Of a stretch of 64,000 bases of DNA, positions 45,668 through 58,100 are shown one piece after another. Each line of letters begins with the position of its first letter. Position 1 is the stretch's first letter. A model generated the notes under the pieces. The model made no database searches and was not told where the DNA came from. It saw only the letters and a program-made list of their open reading frames with translations. The translations under genes and the position numbers were made by a program. The DNA comes from Thalassia testudinum. Lineage: Eukaryota; Streptophyta; Magnoliopsida; Alismatales; Hydrocharitaceae. The stretch covers positions 130,394,001-130,458,000 of the forward strand of contig JAZHRO010000036.1 in the NCBI GenBank assembly GCA_037157565.1, given 5' to 3'.

Positions 45668-45931
45668 CTTATTAATAGAAGATATTCTGATACTTGATAC
45701 ACACTCGGAGGTGTTCATTTAGGTTGGTTCAAATATTACTGAGGTTACCCGTCCAAATATTCAATACTTAATCAACTTCGAACTAATGTAACAAGATGTT
45801 TGCAAAAATACATAGATCAAGTTGTGGTGGTTGATGGCTTACACCAAGAGGTCCCCCTTTATAAAATCACGGAAGGAAATGAATTGAGCTTCTTTACCAC
45901 ATATTTTTCATGGGACAATGTGAAGGCAGTG
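45668..45931 (+). pseudogene. villin sixth gelsolin domain, remainder of interrupted exon
   Basis: Begins with the target duplication CTTAT (45668-45672) and continues the exon cut at 18634: IEDILILDTHSEVFI, a stop at 45720 where villins have Trp in the FVWVG motif, then VGSNITE. A poorly conserved stretch leads to YIDQVVVVDGLHQEV, then PLYKITEGNELSFFTTYFSW and DNVKAV, the end of the sixth gelsolin repeat in VLN2/VLN3-type villins. It ends at a GT donor (45932). The C-terminal linker and headpiece exons are not seen downstream. Together with 18256-18634 this shows a villin gene, or an already decaying duplicate, destroyed by retrotransposon insertion. The stops in both halves show long neutral decay. 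Confidence 0.85.
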
Positions 45932-47189
45932 GTATGCTCTTTGTTTTTTGTTCCTTCTGGTATAGAATTTCCTTTCTTCATAAATTAAGCTCACTTATCA
46001 ATTTTCAACTCAATCTGTGATCCTCAGAGCATTTGAATTATGGTTAAAAGTTGTTTATAACAATAACATGTGCATAATGATGCCATTTTAGAAAAAATCA
46101 GCACCCTTATATTTTGCATAACTGATTTACATCACCTTTTAAAAGAAAAAAAATGTTACATCACTTCTTTACTTCAAAAACTTGACTCCTAGCAAGTTGT
46201 TGGCTTTCCAAGTGTTGAACTTGCACTACCTAGTAATGTTGTAAGTTGGGGCCTCTTTTATGATTTCAAAGACATTGTTGCTTTCAATAAATATACAAGT
46301 TTGAACTCTGAAGGCATTTTGTGTTGAAAATTTTGCACTTGTTGGAACTCTTTACTTGACGTTCCATTTCTTTCTAGACTTCCTTTTAATGAAGTGTTAT
46401 GGTGGAGAACCTTTTTTTTAGAGAAAAATAGTGTGGAGAACTTTTGTGAAAAATCAAATTTTCAATCTCTCTTGATGAAGAGAGAATGATGCCTCTCTTC
46501 ACTTGCAGTCTATTAGGCTTCTATGAATGGTGGTCATGGTTTTGTGGGCCACAAGCAATACTTCAAGCAATGCGTCTACTTGAAGTGGATATAGTTAGAA
46601 TGGTTGTGGTTTTAGTGGAGGTGTTGGTTGCTTTGATAAAAGTTGTTGGTGCTTAAAGAGGTGGTTCGTGACTGTGAAGGTGGTGAGATTGGTGTTGCCA
46701 AAGGTGGTACTCAAAATCAAAGGTGCAGTTGGTAGTGGTGGAGGCTTGAGAGGCAAGGATGGCACTTGCTTTAATGGGGAATATGGTTTTGGCAAGTAGA
46801 GTTGTAGCCCCAGTGGCTTTAAGGTGCATATACAAGTCAATGAGACAAAGATGGCTTCCATTAATTGGAGGCTTTGCTAGTTTGCTCTTTGGTGGATCAT
46901 TCTAGTGATATTGGAAGAATAATGATTTCAATCCCTGATCTCTATCTTTGATATATTGGTGGATGATCCATTTCTAGCTTCTTGCTAATAACCTAACAAA
47001 TGTGGCAAACAAGTTGCCATTACTTTCACTTTTATCCTCCATTCGATTCTTCCTGGAGGCTACCTAGGAAGGTGAAGGCTGCCAGTATAGGCCTTTCCCA
47101 CTCCAAGAACTGATAATTGGTTGTTGCTTGGGTTGGACATCTACAGAACATATGGGTAATCCCATTCGTAGAAAATATAGTAGGTCTTT
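45932..47189. other. no recognised gene; possible villin intron and repeats
   Basis: AT-rich sequence with a GGTGGT-rich stretch at about 46520-46760. No villin exon and no transposon domain is recognisable. Confidence 0.4.
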
Positions 47190-47598
47190 CTCATAATTTT
47201 CATAATTTTAAAAAAAAAATCCCCTACCTTTGCCATTGATTATTGGAAAAACCCATGGTAAAGTTAGGGAAATTTTTTTTAACAAAGGTGGCTATTTGCC
47301 ATCGCTTATTAAAGAAGCGACGACAAAAATCTAAAATTGGTGCGTTAAGTGGAAAAATGTGATATAAAATCTCCAACGCTTATTTTTTAAATGACAGGAA
47401 ATGCAAATGTCATTGGTTCTAAAGCGACGACAAAAGCTTCAATCCGTTCGCTAGGGCAACAATAATTCGACGTTAGATTTTCTTTATAGCCAACAACAAA
47501 ACGAAACGACACTAGTAATGCTGTCACATTTAACTGTCGATTTAAATACCTTTGCTGTCGATTTCCAACTGACGACAAAGGTCCATAATGTTGCAGTG
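47190..47598. mobile_element. CACTA-like terminus with GCGACGACAAA repeats
   Basis: Several copies of GCGACGACAAA and its inverse TTTGCTGTCG/TTTGCCATCGC (about 47296-47330, 47420-47432, 47550-47580) lead to a terminus-like TTGCAGTG at 47591-47598. This dense subterminal array in both orientations is typical of non-autonomous CACTA elements. The opposite end and a 3-bp target duplication were not found. Confidence 0.45.
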
Positions 47599-48186
47599 AA
47601 GGGTATATGAACAATATTGAAAAAGTTACCAAAACATAGGTGATCGAACGACTTTTCCAACGACGTCTCACAAGCATGTTTTCGAGTCTGTTTAGCCCTC
47701 AAATCGGCCCAAGAACGACCTCTGGTTCATGTGAACTAGCTCGCGCTCCCACGCCACTGCCACGTGGCTCACTGTGACCCGTGCCCTCCGTGTGTCGCGT
47801 GCTTGCAGAGGCGGGAGTTTTTCCCCCTTCGATTCTCACCCCCACCTACCTCTCGAATTATAGCAAAAGGTGGGAAAATGAGAAGACGTTGGGGGAAAAA
47901 TGCCTCCCTCTCCTCCTCATTCCTCCCTTTCAAAAATCGCAGTGGTGGAAATGAAGAAGAACAAAAGCAAATGGGGAAAGGTGGTGCTTGGCTCATTGTT
48001 CGATGCAAAGGATGGTCGGGTGCAAGTACCGAGGGGATTTATAACTTGAGGTTTAGGGTTGAGGTGGTCAAGTGGATCCGGGAAAACTTGGACTCCCCCC
48101 CCCCCCCCCGCCCCAAATTTTCCATTTTTGTTTTCTTTCTTTTGTGGATAGAAAATGCAAAAACGGTCCCTACGTGGGTTCTCTAG
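47599..48186. other. no recognised gene; GC-richer stretch with poly-C run
   Basis: Includes a run of about 16 C at 48096-48111. It may be the 5' part of the LTR that ends at 48730; I could not define a start. Confidence 0.35.
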
Positions 48187-48730
48187 TGTGCACAATTTGT
48201 GGGTATGCCCCTAGGACTAGTAGATATTATAAAAGAAGCGTAGAAATTGTGATGCAACCCTAGAGGTTCTAGCAAATACAAGGTGACCCCCAAGTGCTCA
48301 TTTTGATGCGTGAAAATTGTAGCAACCACCTTGAAGGATTTAGAATCTTACTAAACAACCCTCGAGTCATTTCCATTAAGCAATTGGAAGCATCTGCACA
48401 CAGAGTGACGATGCAAGATCGAGCTTGGCACTAGCAGACAATTCCTTGATCCCTAGAGTTTCATTTAGTTGTTTAGTTTCCTTTCTTGTTTTCTGTTAGA
48501 TGTACTCAGACAGTTGGCTAGTACCCTTTTTATTTAGCTTTTAAATTTGTGGACTTGATTCCTGTAGCATGATTTGCTTTATTTATTTCAATGCTTTATG
48601 AATGGTTTGTTTAGCTATGCTCATTTTTTATGATTATGTCTCGGGTGACTTTGATCCCATTTGTGCTTGCTTATCTTGATGACTCAAATTCCACCGGGTT
48701 AGTTTGATTGGTAACGTACGGGTCGTCACA
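48187..48730 (+). repeat. 3' part of an LTR of an iMet-primed retrotransposon
   Basis: Ends GGGTCGTCACA at 48730, an LTR end common in Tekay/Del-type Ty3 elements, 2 bp before a primer-binding site. A TATA-like ATTATAAAAG lies near 48226. The last 340 bp are related to 52850-53123, which ends GAGTAATCACA. The 5' boundary given is approximate. Confidence 0.55.
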
Positions 48731-48732
48731 AA

Positions 48733-48744
48733 TGGTATCAGAGT
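48733..48744 (+). promoter_or_regulatory. initiator-Met tRNA primer-binding site
   Basis: TGGTATCAGAGT, one base from the standard TGGTATCAGAGC of plant Copia and chromoviral Ty3 elements. Confidence 0.75.
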
Positions 48745-48842
48745 AAAGTCATCCCACTAATCATAAAATTATCTAAAAAATGCATACAAACATTCATATT
48801 GTGTTAAGGGTGGGATACTCAATCATGTAATGGCATAGTATC

Positions 48843-51519
48843 TGTTCACGGGCGTTTCGTGCCGATTTAAAGCGTATTATGTTGTAGTATAACCGACAAA
48901 ACGTTCGAACAAATACAAAGTTTTTATTACTCGAAGACCGGAGTATTCGAGGTCGAGCACAAGGAGCAAATGGAACTTACCACTAAATCAAAATGTAATT
49001 GAACACTCTAATTTACTCAAAATATCAATTCAGGTATGAATGTATGCGATTAAAAGGAGTTAGGGCAAAAAAATATGAAATTGGACGTCTGATCACAAGA
49101 TCAGACGTCTTAAAAGCATTTCTCCTTTTCTTCTTGATTATTCTTCTTCTTCTTCTGCTGCAGTCTTTGCTCTTTCTTTTCTTCTTCTGATCTCTGCAAA
49201 GTCTTCACTTGGCTTCTCTGTGCCTTTGCTTCTGGCTTGCTCTTTTCTTTCTTCTCCTGCGAAGGCTTCTTTCTTGCTTCTTCTTCTCTGCCTTGTTTCT
49301 TCCTCTTTCTTTCTTTTCCTTCTCGCGGCCAAGTCCTCCTCCTGCGTTCAGCCTGCCTGCACAGGAGCAAAACCTAACCCTTCTCCCTCTACCCGCGCAT
49401 CTCTCTCTCTCAAGCAATTCACTCAAACCGCTCTCCCAGAGCCACAGCCATAATCGGGTCGGATCGTACCCGGGACCAGGCGCACCTGCAGGTGTGTGAT
49501 GCGTGAGGAGTGCGTAGGTCTAAGTCGGGTCGGATTCGCCAGGTCCGCGTGGTCAGGCCGCGGACGAGGCGGGTGTGGGGTCAGTGAGGGACCTCACCCC
49601 TGTGCTTACTAAGGCGATAAGAGTAAAACACAAAAATAACTTATATGGTACCTGAGGGTTGCAATCCCACGATGTGGGACTATCTGGTCTCGCCTTCACG
49701 CGTGCCTGCAGAAGCCTCGTCGTGCGATTGCCCCGCAGCTGCTGGCTCTGCTAGCGCTCCTTGGCTGGACTCGTGCACCTCGCGACACTCGCGCTAGTAT
49801 GCAGCACCTGTAGCCTGGAAGACCGGGTGCCTGGAGCTTCGTGGGAGCTTCATCAGAGGTCGTCCATGGCGGCAGCGGCTCAAACCCTGTCATACACAAA
49901 ACGCGCCTCTCGGCCAAATCAGAATAGCTAGAGACCTTCGCCGTGGCACGGCGAAGGCGGTGGGCAGTGCTGCAGGCCGCAGGTCGGCCTAGGCGTGCGT
50001 GCCTAGGTCAACCTGTGGCCGGAGATGGTGGGTTGGTCGGGGGGTGATTGTGGAGGGCTGGAGTGGCAGTGGTAGGGTGGAGTGTGTTCCTGGAGGTGAG
50101 GCGGAGCTTTCGAGGTGGTTGGCAAGCCGTGTGGAGGGCTGGAGTGGTGTGGGCGGCTCGCCGGAGTGCGGTTGGAGGCGAAGACGATGGAGGTGGTTAG
50201 TGTCTGTCGAGGGTCGATCAAGGGAGATAACAGGGGGAAAAGAGAGAGGAGAGGATGGAGAGGAGTTCTAACCTAACTGTAAGGATGAAAGGGGACGGAG
50301 GGCGAACAGCAGTACCTGCTGTCGCCGGAGAAGATGACGCCCAGTGGGGGAGGACGACGGCGACGACGGGGCTGAGGCGGCGTGCGCTGGTATTGCGCGA
50401 CGCGGAGGAAGGTCAGGAAGTTAACTCTGCCACTGGTTTTGTGGCAGAGTGAAGAGGGAGGGGAGGGGGCCTCGTCGGAGCCTACTGGGAGTTTGGCCGG
50501 GCAGGAGGAGAGGAATTGGGGGTGGAACCTCGGCCAAACCAAGCTCTGCCTCTTCGGCCGGAGTTGTGGGTTCTTATATAGGCACTGGACTTGGTGTACA
50601 GGGCGTGAAGGGCACGTAATTGCCTGAGGTTGGTCGCCGAAGATGGAAAGGAGTTAGGATACCCAAATCTCTCGTGCGTTCGCACGAGAGATTGGGTTCA
50701 CACCAGGGATCGATATCGGTCTTAAATGGAAGGGAATTCTTCAGAGAATTCTCCTTCCATTTCTGGGAGGGAATCTCTGAGGGATTAGAGAGCAATCCCT
50801 CTCCGAACCTCGCCGGAGCTCGGTTCTGCCCTAGCAATGGCGGCAGGACCGGTTTGCAAAGGAGGCAAAGAACCTAGGGGGTTCTCTGCAACGGTATTCA
50901 AAAGATAGGGACCAATTTGTAATTTGGGTGTACTAAATTGCAAAGTAGGTCAAGATGACCTCTCCTTAGGTCCAAATTTTGGTATAAACCTAATTTTGGA
51001 CCTAAGGAATCCAATGGAGAAGTTAGATTTCAGGTTTGACCTCGTTTGACTGGATATTTTGGGTAAAAACCCAAATTAGGTTAATTGAAGAGCTAGGACC
51101 CTAATCTAGGTCAAACTAGGTTCCAAAGGCCAAATTAAGTGTTCTAAACCCTAGAGTATGTTTTTCCATGATTTGTAGAGGGTTTACTTGCTTTTTGTTC
51201 TGACCGGAACCTTGTTAATTTAAGCGGGTCTGTTTTAGGGTTACCAAGTGTCTTTTAGTTCTTAGATTGCACATGAACCCATTTCTGATTGACTCAACCC
51301 ACTTTTTATCTCATTTAGACCATTTGACCTATGTTTTGCCTCTGAGAAATCCCGTTTATCTACTGCAATGGTAAAATTGCAGTTTTAACCTTTATTTCAT
51401 GTTTTCTTCTCAGAGCACTTGTTCCTTCAGTTAGGCCTTCTTCTAGGTTATGTAGGAGCTTTTATCTTCTTTATTGGGTCAAAATGAGCTAGTTATGGCT
51501 CATGATGAGGCTCTCATCA
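48843..51519 (-). mobile_element. solo LTR of family 1 (copy C), 2,677 bp, target duplication GTATC
   Basis: Runs from TGTTCACGGG to CTCTCATCA on the plus strand, flanked by GTATC (48838-48842 and 51520-51524). It is the same family as the element 1 LTRs but more diverged. Conserved parts: U5 hairpin (49083-49110), CTT-rich tract (49115-49330), CCCAC hairpin (49665-49679), TATA box (50571-50580) and U3 hairpins (50666-50693 and about 50740-50779). It sits in the short iMet-primed element, 100 bp past that element's primer-binding site. No genes. Confidence 0.92.
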
Positions 51520-51524
51520 GTATC

Positions 51525-52849
51525 CCTGCCTCTAATTTTCGCGATACTTTGATCTAAGTTCAACTTTGAATTTTGATCCTTGAATAATTACTAATCGAGT
51601 TTTGTTATCTTGCAAATTGAGATGGCTCCACAACCTCCCAACCATTCAGGTGATAGTCACGGTGTGGAGTTGCCATGATCCCCTAATGATGTTAGGTAGA
51701 GTAATCACGCTCTCTCATCGAGCGGTCTACTTCCATGATGATAAACTTGCAATTAATGGATAATTTAGACTTGTGAACATGAGCTACCTCCATTATCATG
51801 CTTCAAATATGTGATTAATGACTGATTAAGTTCAAATCTGGCCCTCCTTTATCAATATGACCTTGCTTCCATTAATAAAAGGTGAACTCACTTTATATGG
51901 TTAGTTGAAGCTATAAACTTGTGATAATCAAGTAATTATGCACTACCATGCTTGTATGCTCTTATATGAGATATTAGGATGCTTAATCTTTTAATTATCA
52001 AATGTAATTACCTTATTATTCAAGTGATTGAGTTACCTTATAAATGATCTAAATCTTGATGAGCATTAATAACCCTAACATAGGAACAAGTAAAAAGTGA
52101 TTTTGACGTAATATTCTATAGTTCAATTATCTAATGAATAATAGTAGGGAAAATGCAATGATAGAATTGTAGGGAAAATTATGAATATTGGGATAACTGG
52201 TTTAGTCCTTGATGCTTGCATCGATTTGGATCTAGAACAATTGGACTAGTTAGGAAGTTATTGGCTTGCCTGTGACTCATAGTTAGGCTTAATGTTCAAC
52301 TTGGATGGTTGTGTGCATGAGTCGAGGGTTGGAGTTGGTTTGTACTTCACTTGGTCGATGAGTGGATGAATGGTTGTTTGCAGTTCAACGTATCTTGCTA
52401 ACATGCATGTTTTTACACTACATGATGTAGCCACCACTTCTCGCAATGACCATAAGGTGATGGACTGAGATGTAGAGTGGGAATAAGTCATCCTTTGGAT
52501 AAGAGGATGTCTTATACAAGTGTAGTTCTTAGGAAATTGTGTGGAAATCATCTCGTGCCTCGAGGCATAAATTGGGATCAATAGGATTTAATTGTCAAGG
52601 GTAACATGCATAACAACCAATGATATTAAATAATGAATAAAGGTTGAATACATGGTTTAACATATAAACAGTACCTACTTATTGTATTTTCTTAACATTG
52701 TTGTTCTGTTTTGCACTACTTAGCTTTTTCTAATGTTTTGCTTAGGCTCCATACTCAAGTGTTGTTGAGCAGTCAACTATAATGGCTGCACTAGGTACTT
52801 CTAGTATGGAACCTAGCTCAATCCCAAGAGATGCTCCATACAGGCGATA
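51525..52849. other. interior of the iMet-primed element; no recognised protein
   Basis: An ATG at 51622 opens a short frame (MAPQPPNHSGDSHGVELP) at the distance from the primer-binding site expected of a gag start, but it stops at once and no gag, protease or RT domain follows. The rest is AT-rich. An inverted pair, GGCTCCATACT and AGTATGGAACC, is at about 52746-52820. Confidence 0.4.
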
Positions 52850-53123
52850 GTCTTTACTAGATTATCTAGGTTTCTTTTCGATTTTCTAATGGATGCACTT
52901 TGAGATTCAAGTCACTCTTTCCATTCTATTTTTTGGATTTGTTGACTTTTATTTGCTCTATAATTAGCATTTTATTTAATTAATGCTTTATGAATTGTTG
53001 TTGATTATTGATGTTTTATGACTACATGCTTGGTGATTGCAATCTTGTTATTAGTTGATAATTCATACTTGACAACTTAGGTATTATCGAGTTTATTCGA
53101 TTGGTGGGATTCGAGTAATCACA
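52850..53123 (+). repeat. second LTR-like copy of the iMet-primed element
   Basis: Shares the order and many words (AATGCTTTATGAAT, TTTTTATGATTA/TTTTATGACTA, GACTTTGATC/GATTGCAATC) with 48390-48730 and ends GTAATCACA at 53123. If it is the other LTR, the element is a short deletion derivative without coding capacity. Confidence 0.4.
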
Positions 53124-53561
53124 TGGGAGTCACATAGGCTTGACAATTATCTTCATATTCACAAAGAGCCCTAGTGAAGCATACCACAAAGGTGTTGACA
53201 AGGGAAGGCCTTCATGCTAATCACCACCATTGGAGGAGGTTGGCATGACATGGGAGGTCCAAGCTCCTTCGAAGGTGGTGGCACAGAGAGGATGGACTTG
53301 TGAGGAGGAGGGGGAGGGAAGAAATGCCTAACAGCACACAAGGATCAGGAGGGGACATCGGTGGGAGGATTAAGGAAAAGGTGATGGTGGCATGGGGAGT
53401 GATGTGGTTAGAAGAGCGACGTGATACGTAAAGGGGATGGGGAGGTGAGGAGCTGATAGCACATTATTGAAAGAGAATTGATACAAGAAATGTGATTTTG
53501 GTGGGTGAAGTAGGAAGCCCTATGGTAACGTTGGGGGCAGAGAGAGAGTTCGGATGGGGAG
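53124..53561. other. no recognised gene
   Basis: G-rich in 53180-53560 with GGAGG and GGTGG words. Nothing else is supported. Confidence 0.4.
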
Positions 53562-54676
53562 TGTTGGGGTTTAAAATCCATAAACTAATTAACCCATTTC
53601 TAACTTAGGATAGACCTAAACAATTACTCTTCTTATCTGAACTTTATACTAAATGGGTACCTATATTGGTGGACCAGTAGCGTAAGGATTGCCTGTGGAT
53701 CGTAAAGTATACTAGAGGGGAGAGGTAAATAGTATCACTTTTAAAAAATTATGAATCAAAATTAAATCCACAATAGAATCAAGCATAGATTACACCTGGA
53801 TTTATAGTGGAAACCTAAATCAGGTGAAAACCACTACCTAAGCCTCTCAGCTTAGGATTTTCCCAACTAGTTGAGGCTAGTCAATCCACTATTGTACCAC
53901 TTTAACAAGGGTGGCATAACCTCTTTACAAACAATTCTCTTTATAACCTGAAGAGAAGCACAACAATGACTACTACTACAATAGATCTTCCCCAACAACT
54001 TGGGATCAGTTATTCAAAACAACAATGTAAAAGAGCAATGTAGAGTTATGGAACCACAATAAAAATCAAACCAGAATTTCAATGAAGGTTTGAAACGACG
54101 TTCTTTGAAAGACATGAGAAACGAAGTACAGAAGCACTTGAAGAAGCACGAGAAGCTCTATTCTTTTAGAGGAATTTTCTATTGAAAGTTATTTGAAAAA
54201 GAGCTTTGTACGACCTCTATTTATACTAAAAATTTGACCTGAAAAGGAAATGAAATTGGTCGATCAATTAAGGTAGATTAGTCGATCAAAATGAGATTTG
54301 GTTAATCAATCTAGTTATTTGATCAATCACTGATTAGTCGATTAATTAGCTTAATTGGTTGATCAAAAGAGTATTAATCAACTTCCTAAAATGGGTTGGT
54401 TTGATCAATTAACTAGGTTGGCTGGTCGATCAATCAATGTAGTCAATCAATTAGTCTTATTGGTCGATCAATAACCCTTGAAACTGATTTTAGAGAAAAG
54501 TGCGAAAATCCATTTTAGTTTTCTTTTGAGATTCCTTACAACAATATCCTAGACTTAATAAAAGTAAAAGACACAAATCAGCATTCATCTAATCTTGATC
54601 CATGAGAGAAGCTCTGATCTGCGATAGTCCTGAAATATTAATCTTGCAATAAACGTAATTTTGGTGCATCAAAACA
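53562..54676 (+). repeat. probable solo LTR with clustered GGTCGATCAAT repeats
   Basis: Begins TGTTGGGGTTTAAAATCC and ends TTGGTGCATCAAAACA, ends typical of plant Copia LTRs. A TATA-like CTATTTATAC lies near 54215. From 54254 to 54475 about ten variants of TTGGTCGATCAATT occur, spaced roughly 15-30 bp. I found no primer-binding site next to it and no clear target duplication, so the boundaries are tentative. Confidence 0.5.
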
Positions 54677-54872
54677 GAGGCACTTACATAGCAATATCCC
54701 TAACTAACATGTATGAGTTCTATATCCAAACGAGCACCGGTACTGATTCCAAGTACCGGTACTTATAGAGCCCAGTTTAGAACTCATGTTTAGATGAGTA
54801 CTCATCCAGTACTCATTATGTACCGCTACTAGTAATAAGTACCGGTACTCATTAAGTACTCAATGAACATTA
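54677..54872. repeat. cluster of GTACCGGTAC palindromes and GTACTCAT words
   Basis: AGTACCGGTACT-type palindromes occur near 54729, 54750 and 54838, with GAGTACTCAT and CAGTACTCAT between them. Origin unknown. Confidence 0.5.
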
Positions 54873-55104
54873 GGTTAGTTCCCATGGGCCTTAGAAACCT
54901 TCACGGCGGAATGAGACTAGAGCAGGTCAGGTCCGAATCATAGTTGGTACTTGAGTACCTCTAGGCCTACCATCAGCATTTTGACCTAATCTACAAAAGA
55001 AAGCACACATCAGAGTTTTGAGCATAAAAAGGCATATGGTTTAGAATTAAAGTTAATTTCATGAGATTTTGCTAAGGGACTAGCAAAATATAGGCATGGG
55101 GGTA
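54873..55104 (+). repeat. 3' end of a family-1 internal region with polypurine tract
   Basis: Matches, in reverse orientation, about 21452-21685 of element 1, including the polypurine tract at 55077-55104 (GGACTAGCAAAATATAGGCA followed by TGGGGGTA). It therefore precedes the LTR at 55105 as if that LTR were a 3' LTR, although gag follows it. Confidence 0.8.
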
Positions 55105-58100
55105 TGATGGGAACACCATCATGAGTCATAGCAAGCTCATTTTGATCCAATTAAGTCAGTAAATGCCCCTACATAACTACCAGAGAGCCATATTTCATTG
55201 CAAAGTCATTCTGAAGGAAAGACAAGAAAATAGGGTTAAAACTATAGTTTTACCATCATATCATGAATGCAGTACAATCACAGGTTTTCCCAGGGGATAA
55301 TTAAGAGTCAAATGGTCCTAAAAGGATAACAAGTGGTCAGAACAGACTGAAAAGGGTTTGCATGTATTTTGAGAATTAAACGACTTTTGAAACCCTAAAA
55401 ACAGACCCTCTTAATTAACTGAGGTTCTGGTTAAGATAAATTCACCTAAAACCAATAAAATTCATATAAAAATATTCTCTAGGGTTTGGAACCTTCAATT
55501 TGATCATCAGAACCCGTCTTAACCCAAAAGAGAGTCTCAGACAGATATTTACCCTAATTTGGGTTTTTGCATAAATTACCTAGTCAAACTTAGTCAAAAC
55601 CTAAATTTAACTTCATCATTGGATTCCTTAGGTCTAAGTTAGGTTTCTACCAAATTTTGGACCCAATCTAAGATCATCTTGACCAAGTTTGCATTTTGGT
55701 CCAATCAGGCTCTTTCTATCTCATTCAAACCCTTAACTTTTGAATTCTCTTACAAATAGCCCCGAAACTTCTTTGTCTTCTTCACAAGCAAGTCCCCGTG
55801 CCATTTTTGGAAGGTTAAACCTTCACCATCGAGTTTCGAGCGAGGATTTCTCGCTCGATTCTCAATCAATCTCTCCCAAAATTGATACGAGGATTCCTTG
55901 GGAAGTTACCTTCCATTTGAGCCATTCCTTAGGCTCTAAGCCTTTCCAAAAAGGCTATGTGAACCTTTCAAAGGTTCGGGTATCCCATTTCGCAAAAACC
56001 TTCCAAGCTTGAAAGCTTCTTTCCAAGCTTGGAAGGGCTTCCTAGGGCCTATAAAAGAAACACCATCGCACGACTGTGCTTTTTAGCAAGTCTTGGCACG
56101 TCAAACGACCCTAAAAACCTATCTCCGACCATCGTAGACCCCTGCTCCGGCGACCCCCCTGGATGCCCCTGATAAACGCCAGTTTATCATCATTCTTATG
56201 CGTTAAAACTAACCTAGCTCTTAGGATTTTACTCCGCAAATGGGTTTTTGGGCTGCATTTAGGCATAAATTAGGATAGGCATGCATTGCATTTTTTATTA
56301 TCCTTTTAATATGTTTTTGTGAGTGTTAGGGATGTACAGATGCACAGATCCTTAAAACCCTAACACTCAAGAAGGCAAATGGTGAAAGAGAAGCCCAGAC
56401 TAGCTGGAACTCAGCTTGATCCAGCTCACCACAGCTAGAACCTATCTTACTTGAACTAGGGTTAGCTCATCCCAGCTTCATTCAACCAATCTCAGCTGGA
56501 TGGCAGCTCAAGAGAGTCCACCTTAGCTCACCCTAGCTCAAGTCAGCTCAAATCTAGCTCAACTTAGCTGAGTCTAGCTCATCTCAGTTCCTACTAGTCC
56601 ACAGGGAGCTCTAGCTAGCTCAGCTAGGTTGACAGGAGTTCACCCCAGCTCAGATCCAGCTACATCCAGCTCCACTCAGCTCCAGCCAGCTGAAGAAGAA
56701 CTCATCCCAGCTCAGGAAGCTCAAGTCCAGCTCCCGGGGACTCAGCTTAGCTCAACTCAGTTGAGCTAAGCTACCTTAGCTGCCTCAACCAGCTTGATTC
56801 TCCCCGGGAGCACCAGACCTAGCTCACCTTAGCTCATTTTGGTAGAAGCTAGCTCACTTTAGCTTGGCTTAGCAACTAGCAAAGAACTAGCAAGCTAAGC
56901 CAGCTAGAGTAGCCCCATGCCAGCCTCTTCAGAGCAGCCAGCTCCAGCTCCAGCTCCAGCCTTCTCCTCCTCAGCTCCTTCCTCCAAACCCTAGCTCCAA
57001 CACCTTCTCCTCTACTCCACCTTTAGCTAAGCTAGATTAGCTTAGCCTAGCTTAGCTATGCTCCAACTTCCTTGGCTTGTACCACCCCAAAAACCCACCT
57101 ACCAACTCCACCCAACTAGCTCCACCTAAGCTCCACATAAGCTAACCTACTTGGCACCAACCTAACCTACCCACCACCTCCAAAAGACACCTAAAAGTGG
57201 TGCCAAAAACTACCTATAACCACCGCTTAATGGTGCCACTTTTCCCTCCAAAATCCCCCCTCATCTCCACCACACAATCCCCCTTGAACCCATCTCCACC
57301 ATCCACCTAATCCCCCTTCTAGAAGACCCCATGTTGGCGCCAACATGGGGGTGTCTCTCCACCACCAAAAGACACCAACACCACCATAACCACCCCCTTT
57401 AACACCCCTTGGGTTGGCGCCAACTCACCCTAGCCATAGGATCACCAACCACCCTCATCCTTCCATCCTAGCCCTCCATTTCAAGGGGCACCTTAACCCC
57501 CCATCCTACCCTATAAAAAGACCACTACCAACCACCATTCAAGTCATCCTTGGCTAGCAATTTCACTCTCATATTCCACCAAGAAGCCCACGTCCAAGAG
57601 AGAAGAAGAAGAAGAAGATTAAGGGGATATTCTGTCCCCTTGGTGCCTTCCCCTCTTCCCTTCTCTCTTGGGTCACGCCAGCCAAAGGAGAAGCCAGGCA
57701 AGGAAGATCTTGGAGGAGATCTTGAAGGTGGTCACGCCACCTTGGAGGAGATTTTGAGGGTGGTGCACGCCCACCCCTTTGGAGAGAGCATTAAAGGTGG
57801 TAGCTTCCACCTTGGAGGAGCTCTCAAGGAAGGAGGAGAAGGAAGCCCTCTTTTCAAGCCAAGGAGCAGCTAGGCTTGGAGCAAGAAGACAACCTTCTTC
57901 ACCATTGTTACAAGAGGATTTGTGTTTCTTTTCTTGCTTTTAGATTGTTTAATTCTAGTAGAAGCATTCCTCTACTTGTCCTTGAAAAGAACACTCATTC
58001 TACTCAATCAAAATTGCCTTCTTTTAGCTTTTTATTGCAGTTGTTTGTTTTGGTTCTAGCACTTTTTTCACCTCTTCTTCCTAATTACCCTAGGCCTCCA

